In this document: one piece after another, positions 55,342 through 64,000 of the stretch
How the letters are laid out: the number at the start of each line of letters is the position of its first letter
Position numbering within the stretch: position 1 is the first letter of the stretch
Origin: an uncultured Marinobacter sp.
GTDB taxonomy: Bacteria > Pseudomonadota > Gammaproteobacteria > Pseudomonadales > Oleiphilaceae
NCBI RefSeq assembly: GCF_947488835.1
Contig: NZ_CANLBK010000001.1
Coordinates: 1,116,001 to 1,180,000 of the forward strand
Length of the DNA stretch: 64,000 nucleotides
Direction of reading: 5' to 3'
Notes under the pieces: model-generated
What the model was told of the DNA's origin: nothing
Databases searched by the model: none
Seen by the model: only the letters and a program-made list of their open reading frames with translations
Made by a program: the position numbers and the translations under genes

Positions 55342-56562
55342 ATGTCAGAGAAATCGCAAAAACTGGAATCGTATGTTTGGGAAGGCAAAGACCGAAAGGG
55401 CGCCAAGTCCAAGGGCGAGATTGCTGGTTCCAGCTTGGCCTTGGTTAAGGCCCAGCTTCGCAAACAAGGCATCATTCCGGATAAAGTAAAGAAAAAACCA
55501 AAGCCCTTGTTTGGCGGCAGCAAGAAGATTACGCCATTCGACATTGCCATGCTTACTCGCCAACTTGCGACCATGATGAAGGCAGGTGTCCCCCTGGTGC
55601 AGAGCTTTGATATAGTTGCTGACGGCCTTGAAAACAAAGGTCTTCAGGAGCTCGTAATGTCTATCCGGAATGACATTTCTTCTGGAACGAGTTTTGCTGC
55701 ATCTCTCCGCAGGCACCCCAAGCACTTTGATAATTTGTATTGCAACTTGGTGGACTCAGGCGAAAAAGCCGGTGCGCTGGAGGCAATGCTGGATCGTATC
55801 GCTCTTTACCTTGAGAAAACAGAATTGCTCAAGAAAAAAGTTAAGAAGGCAATGACCTACCCGATAGCAGTTGTTACAGTCGCGATTATCGTTACAGCCA
55901 TTCTATTGGTTAAAGTTGTGCCTCAGTTTGAAAGCCTGTTCCAGGGTTTCGGGGCTGAACTCCCCGTATTCACACAGATGGTAGTGAGGTTATCGGAATG
56001 GATGCAGTCCTGGTGGTTTGTAGTTCTTTTGGGCATAGCGGGCACTATCTTCCTATTCAAGGAAGCCAAGACCCGGTCGCAGAAATTCTCGGATATTGTA
56101 GACAAATACGTTCTCAAGCTGCCGGTTATTGGCGAGATTCTTGATAAATCAGCGGTAGCCAAATTTGGCCGGGTTTTGTCTACCACCTTTGCCGCAGGCG
56201 TACCACTTGTGGATGCACTGGATTCGGTAGCGGGCGCGACGGGCAATGCGATTTACCGGGATGCGATTCAGCGCATTAAGGCTGATGTTTCCAGTGGTAC
56301 TCAATTGCAGGCATCCATGCGGCAGCAGGATGTTTTCCCAGTAATGGCTGTCCAGCTCACGGCTATTGGCGAAGAGTCCGGTAACCTTGATGAAATGCTC
56401 GAGAAGGTTGCCGTGCATTATGAGGCCGTAGTTGATGACATGGTGGATAACCTGACTGCGCTGATGGAGCCGATGATTATGGCTGTGCTGGGTGTGTTGG
56501 TGGGTGGTTTGATTATTGCCATGTACCTGCCGATATTTCAGATGGGGCAGGTTGTGGGTTAA
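55342..56562 (+). CDS. pilC: Type IV pilus inner-membrane platform protein PilC
   Basis: The 406-residue GspF/PilC protein has two cytoplasmic helical repeats (LTRQLATMMKAGVPLVQSF and FGRVLSTTFAAGVPLVDAL) and three membrane helices. It is the platform that couples PilB to pilin insertion. The second repeat and the C-terminal helix (IMAVLGVLVGGLIIAMYLPI) are standard. Confidence 0.97.
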   Translation: MSEKSQKLESYVWEGKDRKGAKSKGEIAGSSLALVKAQLRKQGIIPDKVKKKPKPLFGGSKKITPFDIAMLTRQLATMMKAGVPLVQSFDIVADGLENKGLQELVMSIRNDISSGTSFAASLRRHPKHFDNLYCNLVDSGEKAGALEAMLDRIALYLEKTELLKKKVKKAMTYPIAVVTVAIIVTAILLVKVVPQFESLFQGFGAELPVFTQMVVRLSEWMQSWWFVVLLGIAGTIFLFKEAKTRSQKFSDIVDKYVLKLPVIGEILDKSAVAKFGRVLSTTFAAGVPLVDALDSVAGATGNAIYRDAIQRIKADVSSGTQLQASMRQQDVFPVMAVQLTAIGEESGNLDEMLEKVAVHYEAVVDDMVDNLTALMEPMIMAVLGVLVGGLIIAMYLPIFQMGQVVG

Positions 56563-56568
56563 GGCCCG

Positions 56569-56608
56569 CCCCCTCTCCCCCAGCCCCTCTCCCGCTAGGG
56601 GAGAGGGG
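56569..56608 (+). repeat. GC-rich dispersed palindromic repeat, copy E
   Basis: The most complete copy: CCCTCTCCCC-CAG-CCCCTCTCCCGC-TAGGGGAGAGGGG. It starts seven bases after the pilC stop and ends before pilD, so it interrupts the pilBCD operon without a gene break. Confidence 0.88.
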
Positions 56609-56635
56609 AGTTAAAACAACACACTAGAGTTTTGA

Positions 56636-57511
56636 ATGGCTACCTTGGATATTTTTCTCTCAACCCCCTGGCTCCTTTACCTAACCGTCATCTTCATCTC
56701 CCTCTGCATCGGCAGCTTCCTGAACGTGGTCATCCTGCGCCTGCCAAAAATGATGCACCAGGAATGGCGCTGCCAGTGCGAGGCATTTCTTGAGGTTCCA
56801 GAAGGCGAGCGCAAGCAGGAAGAGCCGGTAACGCTCTCCCGCCCTGCCTCCACCTGCCCTTCCTGCGGGCACAGGATTCGTGCCTGGGAGAACATCCCCG
56901 TTGTCAGCTACCTGCTTCTTGGCGGCAAGTGTAGTGGGTGTAAGACGCACATTTCGGCCCGTTACCCGATTATCGAGGCGGTTACGGCGTTGTTTTCGGT
57001 GATCACTGTAGTGATCGGTGGCCCTTCGGAATCAACCTTGTTGGCGCTCCTGCTGGTTTGGGCGCTGATTGCTCTTACCGTGATCGATTTCGACACCCAG
57101 CTATTGCCAGACAGCATTACCCTGCCCTTGATGTGGCTCGGGTTGATGTTGAGTTATTTCGGGTATCTGGGCGATTTTAACAGCGCGTTTCTTGGGGCAG
57201 CTGTTGGTTATCTTTCTTTGTGGTCTGTGTACTGGTTGTTCAAGTTAGCAACCGGCAAGGAAGGCATGGGCCACGGGGACTTCAAGTTGCTTGCAGCTCT
57301 GGGTGCCTGGCTGGGCTGGGAGTTGCTTCCGGTGGTGATTTTGCTGTCGTCGGCTGTGGGTGCGGTTGTTGGTGTCAGTTTGATGGTCTTTAAAAAGCAT
57401 GGCCGGGAAGTGCCAATTCCGTTCGGGCCTTACCTTGCAGCGGCGGGATTGCTGTGTTTGTGGTTTGGCATTGAGATTCAGGAAATCTGGTATCGGTTGC
57501 TGGGAGTTTAA
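56636..57511 (+). CDS. pilD: Prepilin peptidase / N-methyltransferase PilD
   Basis: It cuts the prepilin leader and N-methylates the new N-terminus. The 291-residue membrane protein has the N-terminal GSFLNVVILRLP, the zinc-binding CPSC...CSGC pairs, and the two catalytic aspartates in VIDFDTQLLPD and GHGDFKLLAALG. An additional CQCEAFLEVPEGE segment is typical of Pseudomonas and Marinobacter PilD. The stop overlaps the coaE start by one base (TAATG). Confidence 0.96.
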   Translation: MATLDIFLSTPWLLYLTVIFISLCIGSFLNVVILRLPKMMHQEWRCQCEAFLEVPEGERKQEEPVTLSRPASTCPSCGHRIRAWENIPVVSYLLLGGKCSGCKTHISARYPIIEAVTALFSVITVVIGGPSESTLLALLLVWALIALTVIDFDTQLLPDSITLPLMWLGLMLSYFGYLGDFNSAFLGAAVGYLSLWSVYWLFKLATGKEGMGHGDFKLLAALGAWLGWELLPVVILLSSAVGAVVGVSLMVFKKHGREVPIPFGPYLAAAGLLCLWFGIEIQEIWYRLLGV

Positions 57512-58128
57512 TGGGTTTGGCAGGTCGCATGGTCGTTTTAGGGTTAACGGGCGGTATCGGCTCCGGTAAATCCACTGTTGCACGGCAGTTTGGAAACCTG
57601 GGCGTTCATTGGGTGGACGCGGATGACGTAGCCCGTGAAGTCGTTGAGCCGGGCACCCCCGCGCTCGCCGCAATCGCCGATCACTTTGGTGCAGATATCC
57701 TTTTGGGTGACGGGGCTCTGGACCGAGCCAAGCTGCGGCAGATAGTGTTTGAACAACCGGACGAGCGCATCTGGCTCGAAAGCTTGCTGCACCCGATTAT
57801 TCGTGAAGAGCTGACTCGCCAGCTACACCCGCAAAATTATGCGTTACCCTATGTTCTTCTGGTCTCGCCTTTGCTTCTGGAAACGGACCAACACCAGCTG
57901 GTAAAGCAGATACTGGTGGTGGATGTACCAGTGGAGGTTCAAATAGAGCGCACTATGGGCCGCGACACGAACTCCCGGGAGCAGGTAGAGCGAATTATTG
58001 CCGCTCAAATACCACGTGAACAGCGGCTTGCCCGTGCAGATGCAGTGATTGATAATAACCAATCTTTAAACACTGTTGCAGCTGAGGTTCGGGCATTACA
58101 TGAATCGTTCATGGTGGACTTTGGTTGA
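57511..58128 (+). CDS. coaE: Dephospho-CoA kinase
   Basis: It catalyses the last step of CoA synthesis. The 205 residues carry the P-loop GLTGGIGSGKSTVA near residue 11, VDADDVAREVVEPG, and HPIIREEL. An in-frame ATG at 57529 would give a start closer to the P-loop as in most homologues. The pilD-coaE-yacG order is standard in this group, though here three genes separate coaE from yacG. Confidence 0.96.
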   Translation: MGLAGRMVVLGLTGGIGSGKSTVARQFGNLGVHWVDADDVAREVVEPGTPALAAIADHFGADILLGDGALDRAKLRQIVFEQPDERIWLESLLHPIIREELTRQLHPQNYALPYVLLVSPLLLETDQHQLVKQILVVDVPVEVQIERTMGRDTNSREQVERIIAAQIPREQRLARADAVIDNNQSLNTVAAEVRALHESFMVDFG

Positions 58129-59215
58129 ATGCCGCGGCCTCGCATTTGCTTGGCTAATTGCCGCCCATACCCTTCTGATCAGCACAAACGCCAGCGGTAT
58201 GGAGCCGGAGTTTGAAGCTCAAGAGCTGCCTATTCCAGACACGCTATCGCTAGAAGCTCTCCCCCTGTCTTTTTACACTTTCAGCTCAGATGAGCATTGG
58301 GCTGAGCCACAGGACTCTTACTGGCTGAATTTCAGCAACTTCATTTTGCGCCAGGAACGTATTCAGAGCCCTAAAGTTCACGCTTTCGGGCAGTGGGCAG
58401 ATCGCACTCTTTCTGGCGAAACCCATAGGCTGCCAATGAACGACAGCTACTTGCGAATCGGCATCGCCACAGAGTCTGAATACGGCAATGTGTTTCAGTT
58501 CGAACCAGAAGCCCGGTTTCGTCTGGACATACCCACCACAAAACGCAAGCTGCGCCTGGTTATTGAAAGTGAAAGCGACGAGCTGGTTCCCTTGGGGGAG
58601 CGTCAGCGCGACCGGCAACTCACTGAAACGAGTCGCACGAAAGGTACAGGCACAGGTGCCTTGCGATATTTGTCGCAGATCGGCGATTCGATCAACCTGT
58701 CTAACGATGTGGGTGTGCGCCTTCACCTGCCACCGGATGCTTTCTGGCGCGCAACGGCTGACAAGCAGTGGGACGCGGGCGACCACTGGGGGTTAAGGGC
58801 CCAGCAACAATTTTACTACTATCATCAGGATGGCTGGGGCGCGCGCTCGTCACTGGGCGCCAGCAGGGATTTGGGGCGAGGCTGGCAGTTCTGGTCATCC
58901 TCAGAGCTTGAGTGGGTCCACAGCGACCGTAAGTTTGTGATGGGGCAAATATTCAGTACCACCAAGCGGCTCAATAGCCGTTCACTGCTAACCCCCAGAG
59001 TGGGCGTACTTGGTGAGAGCCAGCCGAATTGGCGCACCACCTCAGCCTTTGCAGACCTCACCTGGCGCTACCGGCTTCACAGCGACTGGCTATTTGCAGA
59101 CCTTATACCGGCTCTTACCTTTCCGCGAGACAAAGGCTTTAAAGATCAAGGCTCCATTCTTTTTCGGGTAGAAATGTACTTTTCCGGTGCCATCAATCCA
59201 AACTTCATGAACTAG
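58100..59215 (+). CDS. Predicted outer-membrane beta-barrel protein, unknown function
   Basis: The 371-residue protein is not recognised by family. The ATG at 58100 gives a signal peptide (GLAFAWLIAAHTLLISTNAS). The frame opens at 58076, inside coaE, with a TTG. The mature part is rich in alternating aromatic and polar residues (RAQQQFYYYHQDGWGARSSL, WQFWSSSELEWVHSDRKF), a pattern of amphipathic strands. It overlaps coaE by 29 bases, which suggests co-translation, and ends six bases before trmO. Confidence 0.68.
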   Translation: MNRSWWTLVECRGLAFAWLIAAHTLLISTNASGMEPEFEAQELPIPDTLSLEALPLSFYTFSSDEHWAEPQDSYWLNFSNFILRQERIQSPKVHAFGQWADRTLSGETHRLPMNDSYLRIGIATESEYGNVFQFEPEARFRLDIPTTKRKLRLVIESESDELVPLGERQRDRQLTETSRTKGTGTGALRYLSQIGDSINLSNDVGVRLHLPPDAFWRATADKQWDAGDHWGLRAQQQFYYYHQDGWGARSSLGASRDLGRGWQFWSSSELEWVHSDRKFVMGQIFSTTKRLNSRSLLTPRVGVLGESQPNWRTTSAFADLTWRYRLHSDWLFADLIPALTFPRDKGFKDQGSILFRVEMYFSGAINPNFMN

Positions 59216-59220
59216 GCCCT

Positions 59221-59964
59221 ATGCCCAGACACCACGCTACACCCGCCCAAGATGCACTGGCGCTCACTCCTATTGCGGTCACTCGCTCCTGCTTCAAAGA
59301 CAAGTTCGGTGTGCCGCGCCAACCGGGGCTTACCCGGTACGCCCGCGCCGATCTTATTATACAGGCACCCTATGATCGCGAAGATGCCTTCCGGGGCCTC
59401 GAAACCGCCAGCCATCTTTGGCTGATATTTCAGTTTCACGAAGCTGTGCGCGCGGAGTGGCGCCCCGTGGTTCGGCCACCTCGCTTGGGCGGCAACCGAA
59501 AGATGGGTGTATTCGCAAGCCGCTCCCCTTTTCGGCCCAATAGCTTAGGGCTTTCGGTAGTACGCAACGAGGGGCTGGTGCGCAAGGATGGTCAGTTGGC
59601 GCTACAGATAAGCGACCACGATCTTATTGAAGGCACGCCAATTCTGGACATCAAACCTTACCTGCCCTTTGCGGATGCGATTCCCGAGGCCGGCCTGGGT
59701 TGGGCTGAAACGGCCCCCACCGAGCGACTGGAGGTTGTATTTCTGCCAGAAGCTGAAGCGCAACTGACTGAGCTGTCGCCAGAGCAGTACCCGGATCTGA
59801 AGCTTCTGATTACCGATGTGGTTAGTTACGATCCGCGCCCGTCGTTTCGTCGGGGCCGTGATGAAGCGCGTATTTATGGCGCGCACCTCTATGATCTCAA
59901 CGTTCGATTCCGATTTGTGAATGCGGATTCATGGAAACGTGTCGAAGTGCTGACGGTCTGTTAA
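59221..59964 (+). CDS. trmO: tRNA t6A37 N6-methyltransferase TrmO (TsaA family)
   Basis: It methylates t6A at position 37 of threonine tRNA using SAM. The 247 residues (E. coli 235) contain the TsaA core: KDKFGVPRQPGL, HLWLIFQFHE, VRPPRLGGNRKMGVFASRSP and FRPNSLGLSVVR, then DIKPYLPFADA. The C-terminal extension ends in NVRFRFVNADSWKRVEVL. It is in a tight run with the outer-membrane protein gene. Confidence 0.95.
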   Translation: MPRHHATPAQDALALTPIAVTRSCFKDKFGVPRQPGLTRYARADLIIQAPYDREDAFRGLETASHLWLIFQFHEAVRAEWRPVVRPPRLGGNRKMGVFASRSPFRPNSLGLSVVRNEGLVRKDGQLALQISDHDLIEGTPILDIKPYLPFADAIPEAGLGWAETAPTERLEVVFLPEAEAQLTELSPEQYPDLKLLITDVVSYDPRPSFRRGRDEARIYGAHLYDLNVRFRFVNADSWKRVEVLTVC

Positions 59965-60007
59965 ACTTCGGCAGTTAATTTTGTAGTCGACACAGGGAAT
60001 TTGTGCC

Positions 60008-62359
60008 TTGCCTTCAAAACGGTTTTTCACGCGCATGGGTATTCGGCCGCTTGCAATGCGGCTGCTTGTGTATGTGTTGCTGTTCAGCCTTGTCATTTCT
60101 CTGGTTGCTACCGGCGTACAAATGATCGGTGAGTTTGAGCGCCGTAAATCAGACTTGCAGGAAACCCAGAAGCGAACCGCCGACCTGGTTTCCGGGGGCA
60201 TGAGCAACAATATCTGGCTGATGAATTTCAGCGAGGTGGCCAACAGCCTGGATGACATGCGGGCAGTGGAGGCGATTCATTACGCCAGGGTTGTCACCTC
60301 TACCGGCGAACAGTTCACCACCGGCAGCTACCCCGAAGGCCGGGTTATTTCACAAACCTTCCCGCTGATATTCAATCGTTCTACCTACCGGGGCCCGGAA
60401 GATATGGGCACCCTGACCATTACTTCGTCGATTGAGCAGGTCTACACAGAGCTTAGGAACAGCGCTCTGATCAATCTGCTGTTCCAGTCGATCGTGGTGA
60501 TGCTGGGCACCCTCGGGCTATTGGTCATCGTTCGCCTTACGCTTTCCCGCCATCTGGAGTCTATGGCGGATTACGCCGCACGGCTTAATCTTGATGCACT
60601 GGTAGACCCCTTGCACCTGAAGCGCAAAGCCCGCAAAAATCCCGATGAGTTATCAGAGTTGGAGTACGCGCTGAACAAGATGCGCCTGCAGATTCTGGAA
60701 GATACTCGCTCACTCCGGCAAACAACCATTCAATCCCAGGGTGAGCGCGATGAGGCGATTCGGGCCAATCGTGCGAAAAACCAGTTTCTCGCCAATGTAA
60801 GCCACGAACTGCGCACGCCTCTGCAGTCGGTGCTTGGCTACGCCAACCTGCTTACCGACACACCACTGGATCAGGAGCAACGGGAATACGTGCAAACGCT
60901 GCTCAGCGCTTCAGAAGGCCTCTCATCCATCATCAATGACCTTCTGGACATCTCCAGCATGGAGGCTCAGAAGCTGGAGCTTGAAGACATTCCCTTTGAT
61001 TTGCGGGAAACCCTGAACGACCTGGTGCACATGCTGGGCGAACGTGCCCGGGAGAAAGGGTTGGCACTGGAATTACGCATCGATGAAGAACTGCCCTGGG
61101 CACTGCGGGGCGATCCTGCGCGCATTCGTCAGGTGCTGCTGAACCTGGTATCCAACGCCATCAAGTTTACAGATTCGGGGCATGTGCTGATTAGCATTGA
61201 GGTGCTGGGGCGTCGGGATGACAAGGTTCGCCTGCGCCTGGCGGTGGAAGATACCGGCATTGGTATCAACCCGGAAGACCTCCCACTGGTCTATGAGCCC
61301 TATGTTCAGCTTGGCCAGAGATTCCAGCGCCAGCTGCCCGGCGCCGGGCTGGGCCTGACGATTTGCCGCCAGCTTGTCACTTTGATGCAGGGCTCTCTGG
61401 ATGTAGAAAGCCGGCCCGGTGAAGGCTCCACCTTCTGGGTTGAGCTTTCCCTCCCTACCGCGCCTGAAAGCACGTCCAGAGTGCGCCCGGATGCACGCAT
61501 GGTTAAGGGCAAGCGGGTTCTGGTCGCAGACTCCTATGAGCTGTCCCGGAAGATCACCCTGGAAATGCTGTCGCGCCACGACGTTCACATCGAGGCCGTA
61601 AAGTCTGCAGGAGAAGCCCTGACCTCATTGCGCTTGGCGTTCGACAGCGACGAACCCTTCGATGCCATCATTCTGGATGGCTTTTTACCCGATATGGACA
61701 GTGATCTGTTGTGTCGGCAAGTTCGTGGCAACGCGCTTTGGTCTGAGATGCGCCTTCTCATTTTGTCTTCAAACCCTCAGCGGGGCGACGCCGAGCATTT
61801 CCGGCAGGCCGGGGCGGATGCGTTTCTCAGCAAATCCCTGAGAGAATCCTGCCTTACACCTATCCTCAACCAGATTTTTGAGGATTCCGCAAAGGATGAG
61901 CGGCGCTTCCTCACCCGTTTTTCCCTGCAGGCGAGCAGCGACACTGAGAAGCGCCGTGAGCTTTGGTCCCGCACCATGAAGGTTCTGCTGGTGGAGGATA
62001 ACCCGGTCAATCGCACTCTGACTCGCAGGCTTCTGGAGAAACTCGGGTGCGATGTGATGACGGCTAATGACGGCGAGGCGGCATCAAGCCTATGGCAGTG
62101 GCACCCGTTTGACCTCATCTTCATGGACTGCATAATGCCTAATGTAGACGGCTTTGAAGCTACCCGGCGCCTGCGGGTATGGGAAGCAACCCACAAGCGC
62201 AGCCGCGTTCCTGTGGTGGCGCTCACTGCCAGTGCCATGGAAGAAGATGAGGAACGCTGCCGCCGTGCCGGTATGGATTCTTTCGTTGCCAAGCCTGTCA
62301 ATATTGAAATGTTGCGGGCAGTACTGGAACAATATGCCCATGGAGGTCCACAAACATGA
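60008..62359 (+). CDS. Hybrid sensor histidine kinase with two receiver domains
   Basis: The 783-residue protein starts with a membrane helix ([17 protein letters not shown]), a periplasmic sensor of about 120 residues, and a second helix near 165. The kinase core follows: H-box [14 protein letters not shown] near 265, N-box [12 protein letters not shown]-boxes DTGIGI and GAGLGLTI. Receiver 1 ([14 protein letters not shown]) and receiver 2 ([33 protein letters not shown]) are complete. There is no HPt domain. The start is TTG at 60008; an ATG ten codons later is possible. No cognate regulator is adjacent. Confidence 0.93.
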   Translation: MPSKRFFTRMGIRPLAMRLLVYVLLFSLVISLVATGVQMIGEFERRKSDLQETQKRTADLVSGGMSNNIWLMNFSEVANSLDDMRAVEAIHYARVVTSTGEQFTTGSYPEGRVISQTFPLIFNRSTYRGPEDMGTLTITSSIEQVYTELRNSALINLLFQSIVVMLGTLGLLVIVRLTLSRHLESMADYAARLNLDALVDPLHLKRKARKNPDELSELEYALNKMRLQILEDTRSLRQTTIQSQGERDEAIRANRAKNQFLANVSHELRTPLQSVLGYANLLTDTPLDQEQREYVQTLLSASEGLSSIINDLLDISSMEAQKLELEDIPFDLRETLNDLVHMLGERAREKGLALELRIDEELPWALRGDPARIRQVLLNLVSNAIKFTDSGHVLISIEVLGRRDDKVRLRLAVEDTGIGINPEDLPLVYEPYVQLGQRFQRQLPGAGLGLTICRQLVTLMQGSLDVESRPGEGSTFWVELSLPTAPESTSRVRPDARMVKGKRVLVADSYELSRKITLEMLSRHDVHIEAVKSAGEALTSLRLAFDSDEPFDAIILDGFLPDMDSDLLCRQVRGNALWSEMRLLILSSNPQRGDAEHFRQAGADAFLSKSLRESCLTPILNQIFEDSAKDERRFLTRFSLQASSDTEKRRELWSRTMKVLLVEDNPVNRTLTRRLLEKLGCDVMTANDGEAASSLWQWHPFDLIFMDCIMPNVDGFEATRRLRVWEATHKRSRVPVVALTASAMEEDEERCRRAGMDSFVAKPVNIEMLRAVLEQYAHGGPQT

Positions 62360-62544
62360 ACGTAAACTGCCCTACCTGTAAAAAATCTGTTGAATGGATT
62401 GAGGCCAACACCTGGCGCCCATTCTGCTCAGAACGCTGCAAATTGATCGACTTTGGTGCCTGGGCCAACGAGGAATATCGGGTACCGGCGGAAACGGCGT
62501 CTCCCGACGATCTTGATCAGGGTGGGGAAACAACACGCCATTGA
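62356..62544 (+). CDS. yacG: DNA gyrase inhibitor YacG
   Basis: The 62-residue zinc protein binds GyrB and inhibits gyrase. It has [10 protein letters not shown] and [20 protein letters not shown], the two Cys pairs and the family tail. The start overlaps the histidine kinase stop by four bases. Confidence 0.96.
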   Translation: MNVNCPTCKKSVEWIEANTWRPFCSERCKLIDFGAWANEEYRVPAETASPDDLDQGGETTRH

Positions 62545-62664
62545 TTATTTCGCGTAAAAATCGCGATTCTATCTCCCCGCTTACATGCTTGTAAGTTGTG
62601 GTGTGGCAGGTAGCCCGTTACCATTCGCACCTATTACTCGCACCGCAATCTAGAAGGTAAAAGA

Positions 62665-63225
62665 ATGAAAGTATCCCGCGTTTCCGTATTGGCCCTGTCT
62701 CTGATCGCCGCTCCCGTTATGGCAGCCGATATGGATTTGAGCCTGACCAATGACTCTGTAAAGGGACAGGTTAACTTTTTCGGAAACAACAACGATCTTC
62801 AGCTGGGCGCTGGCTACACCTACCATGAAGGCAGCCGGCATATTGCTAACGTGGATTTTCACGCTCAGGGCCGCACCGCTCTTGGCAACCTGCCAACAAC
62901 CGCCGGCATCGGCATGCGTGGCATCTTCTGGGATCAAAACCGTGCTGACGGTGGCGCAGTGGGCCTGGGCGGCTTTGCCACAGTGAACATTCCCCGTGCA
63001 CCGGGCCTGTCCTTCACCGGCGGCCTTTACTATGCACCCAGCATTCTTTCATTTGGTGACTCTGACGACATGACCAGCTTTGAGCTGCGCGCCAACTACA
63101 GAGTTATCCGAAATGCTGAGCTGTTTGTGGGCTACCGCTACCTGAACACCGAACTGGACTACCCTTCAGAGCCCGACGTAAACCTGGATGAAGGTGTTCT
63201 TGCAGGCATGAAAATCTTCTTCTGA
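62665..63225 (+). CDS. yfaZ: YfaZ-family outer-membrane protein
   Basis: The 186-residue protein has a signal peptide (VLALSLIAAPVMAAD) and a barrel of about eight amphipathic strands ending in a C-terminal Phe (GMKIFF). VNFFGNNNDLQLGAGYTYHE and LFVGYRYLNTEL are typical of the YfaZ group. A GTAAAAGA sequence precedes the ATG. The physiological role of the family is not known. Confidence 0.85.
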   Translation: MKVSRVSVLALSLIAAPVMAADMDLSLTNDSVKGQVNFFGNNNDLQLGAGYTYHEGSRHIANVDFHAQGRTALGNLPTTAGIGMRGIFWDQNRADGGAVGLGGFATVNIPRAPGLSFTGGLYYAPSILSFGDSDDMTSFELRANYRVIRNAELFVGYRYLNTELDYPSEPDVNLDEGVLAGMKIFF

Positions 63226-63253
63226 TGCTTGCAGCTATCTAAACTTGCTGTCT

Positions 63254-63284
63254 AAAACAGGCGCCCTATATTGGGCGCCTGTTT
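63254..63284 (+). terminator. Terminator after yfaZ
   Basis: A perfect 10-base stem (ACAGGCGCCC / GGGCGCCTGT) with a six-base loop, preceded by AAAA and followed by TT. Confidence 0.8.
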
Positions 63285-63398
63285 CGTGCCCTCTCTCACG
63301 CTTTCCCATCCCCTGCACTGCTACACTGATTATCGGCGGTTTGGATCTCACCGACATCGCCAGCATCTACAATACCGCTTTAGCATGGACAGCCAGAT

Positions 63399-64000
63399 AT
63401 GCGACTGATACCGGGGCTATTTCTCGTCTCTGCGATTACGCTGATAACCGCCTGCAGTGGTGAGTATGCAATTGAGGGCGCCCGAAACAAGCCCAATTCC
63501 TTTGCGGGTGTGAAAAACCCGGCAAATGATTTCAGCCCCGGCAGTACCGGTGACTCCAACAACAGCAGTGGTCTCAGTTACGGTGAAGTTCGCATCACTA
63601 TGGAGCTTCCCGGAAGTCTCGCGCCAGACGGCGAACCAACACGGCGCAATCTGCGGATTGTTCAGCCGGATAGCGTTCGCGCGTACCAGATCGACAGAAA
63701 CCTCAAGGATATTGGCTCCGCGGCGTATAGCACCCGCAAGGATGATGAAGGCTATACCATTATCAAGTTCGAGAACGGGCAGCCTCTCTCGCCAGACGTC
63801 GTTATTGAAGCTCAGTATGGCAACACCAAACTGCGATCACTGGCCGCTGATGACGATCGTGATATCAAGATTAATCCCTTCTCCGAATACCTGTTGCTCA
63901 ACACGCTTCCAAATTATTCTTCCGGGGAATTTCAGCGCCTTCTGGACTGTGCCGATGACGCCAGCGACACTCTGTGCCTCAACAAACTCGTATGGCCAGC
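63399..64000 (+). CDS. Lipoprotein, N-terminal part, function unknown
   Basis: From ATG at 63399 the frame stays open to the window edge (200 codons). The start is a lipoprotein signal peptide with lipobox Ile-Thr-Ala-Cys (LFLVSAITLITACSGEY). The mature part begins with a low-complexity Asn/Ser/Gly linker and continues with a segment (RRNLRIVQPDSVRAYQIDR) that I do not recognise. Two Cys occur near the end of the visible part (DCADDASDTLC). The C-terminus lies outside the window. Confidence 0.78.
   Translation, partial: MRLIPGLFLVSAITLITACSGEYAIEGARNKPNSFAGVKNPANDFSPGSTGDSNNSSGLSYGEVRITMELPGSLAPDGEPTRRNLRIVQPDSVRAYQIDRNLKDIGSAAYSTRKDDEGYTIIKFENGQPLSPDVVIEAQYGNTKLRSLAADDDRDIKINPFSEYLLLNTLPNYSSGEFQRLLDCADDASDTLCLNKLVWP

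Overview
The window looks like chromosomal DNA of a motile, piliated marine gammaproteobacterium, most like Marinobacter or a close Pseudomonas relative. This is inferred from the MvaT-type H-NS protein, the pilA / pilB-pilC-pilD-coaE / yacG block, the flagellin-flaG-fliD block, and a polysaccharide locus that resembles Pseudomonas aeruginosa O6 in its enzymes. No database search was possible.

Layout. (1) 1-8.1 kb, flagellar filament: fliD (cut by the window edge), flaG and a flagellin on the minus strand, a second flagellin on the plus strand, then a TPR protein with a methyltransferase-like C-terminus. The two flagellins appear to have different promoter types (sigma28-like and sigma54-like). 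(2) 8.1-14.9 kb, housekeeping and signalling: exonuclease I, a secreted protein of unknown function, a receiver-CheC protein coupled to a PAS-GGDEF diguanylate cyclase, an MvaT-like xenogeneic silencer, and a metallo-beta-lactamase-fold RNA nuclease-like protein. (3) 15.0-48.0 kb, a minus-strand surface-polysaccharide locus of about 33 kb. It is read from cysQ-rfaH-wzz2, then wzi-wza-wzz1-rmlBA-fdtACB-wzx, a cassette (aldolase fusion, CMP-sugar synthetase, HAD phosphatase, sulfotransferase-like), glycosyltransferases, two asparagine-synthase-like amidotransferases, a Wzy-like polymerase, tviC/tviB, a reductase, an initiating phosphoglycosyltransferase, nagB and a WbpM-like dehydratase. (4) 48.2-64 kb: an MscS channel, type IV pilus genes (two pilins flanking an O-antigen-ligase-like protein, then pilB, pilC, pilD), coaE, an outer-membrane-like protein, trmO, a hybrid histidine kinase, yacG, a YfaZ-like porin and the start of a lipoprotein.

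How the genes work together. The polysaccharide locus predicts a Wzx/Wzy-made glycan containing dTDP-Fuc3NAc (or Qui3NAc), UDP-GalNAcA that may be amidated, a QuiNAc-type first sugar, and an extra CMP-activated acidic sugar made by an unusual route. RfaH lies upstream, and a perfect 12-base ops element sits inside the wzi signal-peptide codons, so the long operon is probably antiterminated by RfaH. The ligase-like gene next to pilA, and a pilin ending in Cys-Pro-His-Ser, suggest that the same glycan repeat unit may be put on the pilus.

Most striking points: the aldolase / CMP-sugar / HAD / sulfotransferase cassette; the ops element inside coding DNA; a GC-rich dispersed palindromic repeat, of which one copy is inserted in frame in rmlB; and the predicted TfpO-type pilin glycosylation unit. 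Genes at about 30-33.7 kb and the non-coding gaps at 24.0-24.6, 29.5-30.1 and 31.0-31.4 kb are visibly AT-rich or gene-poor compared with the flanks.
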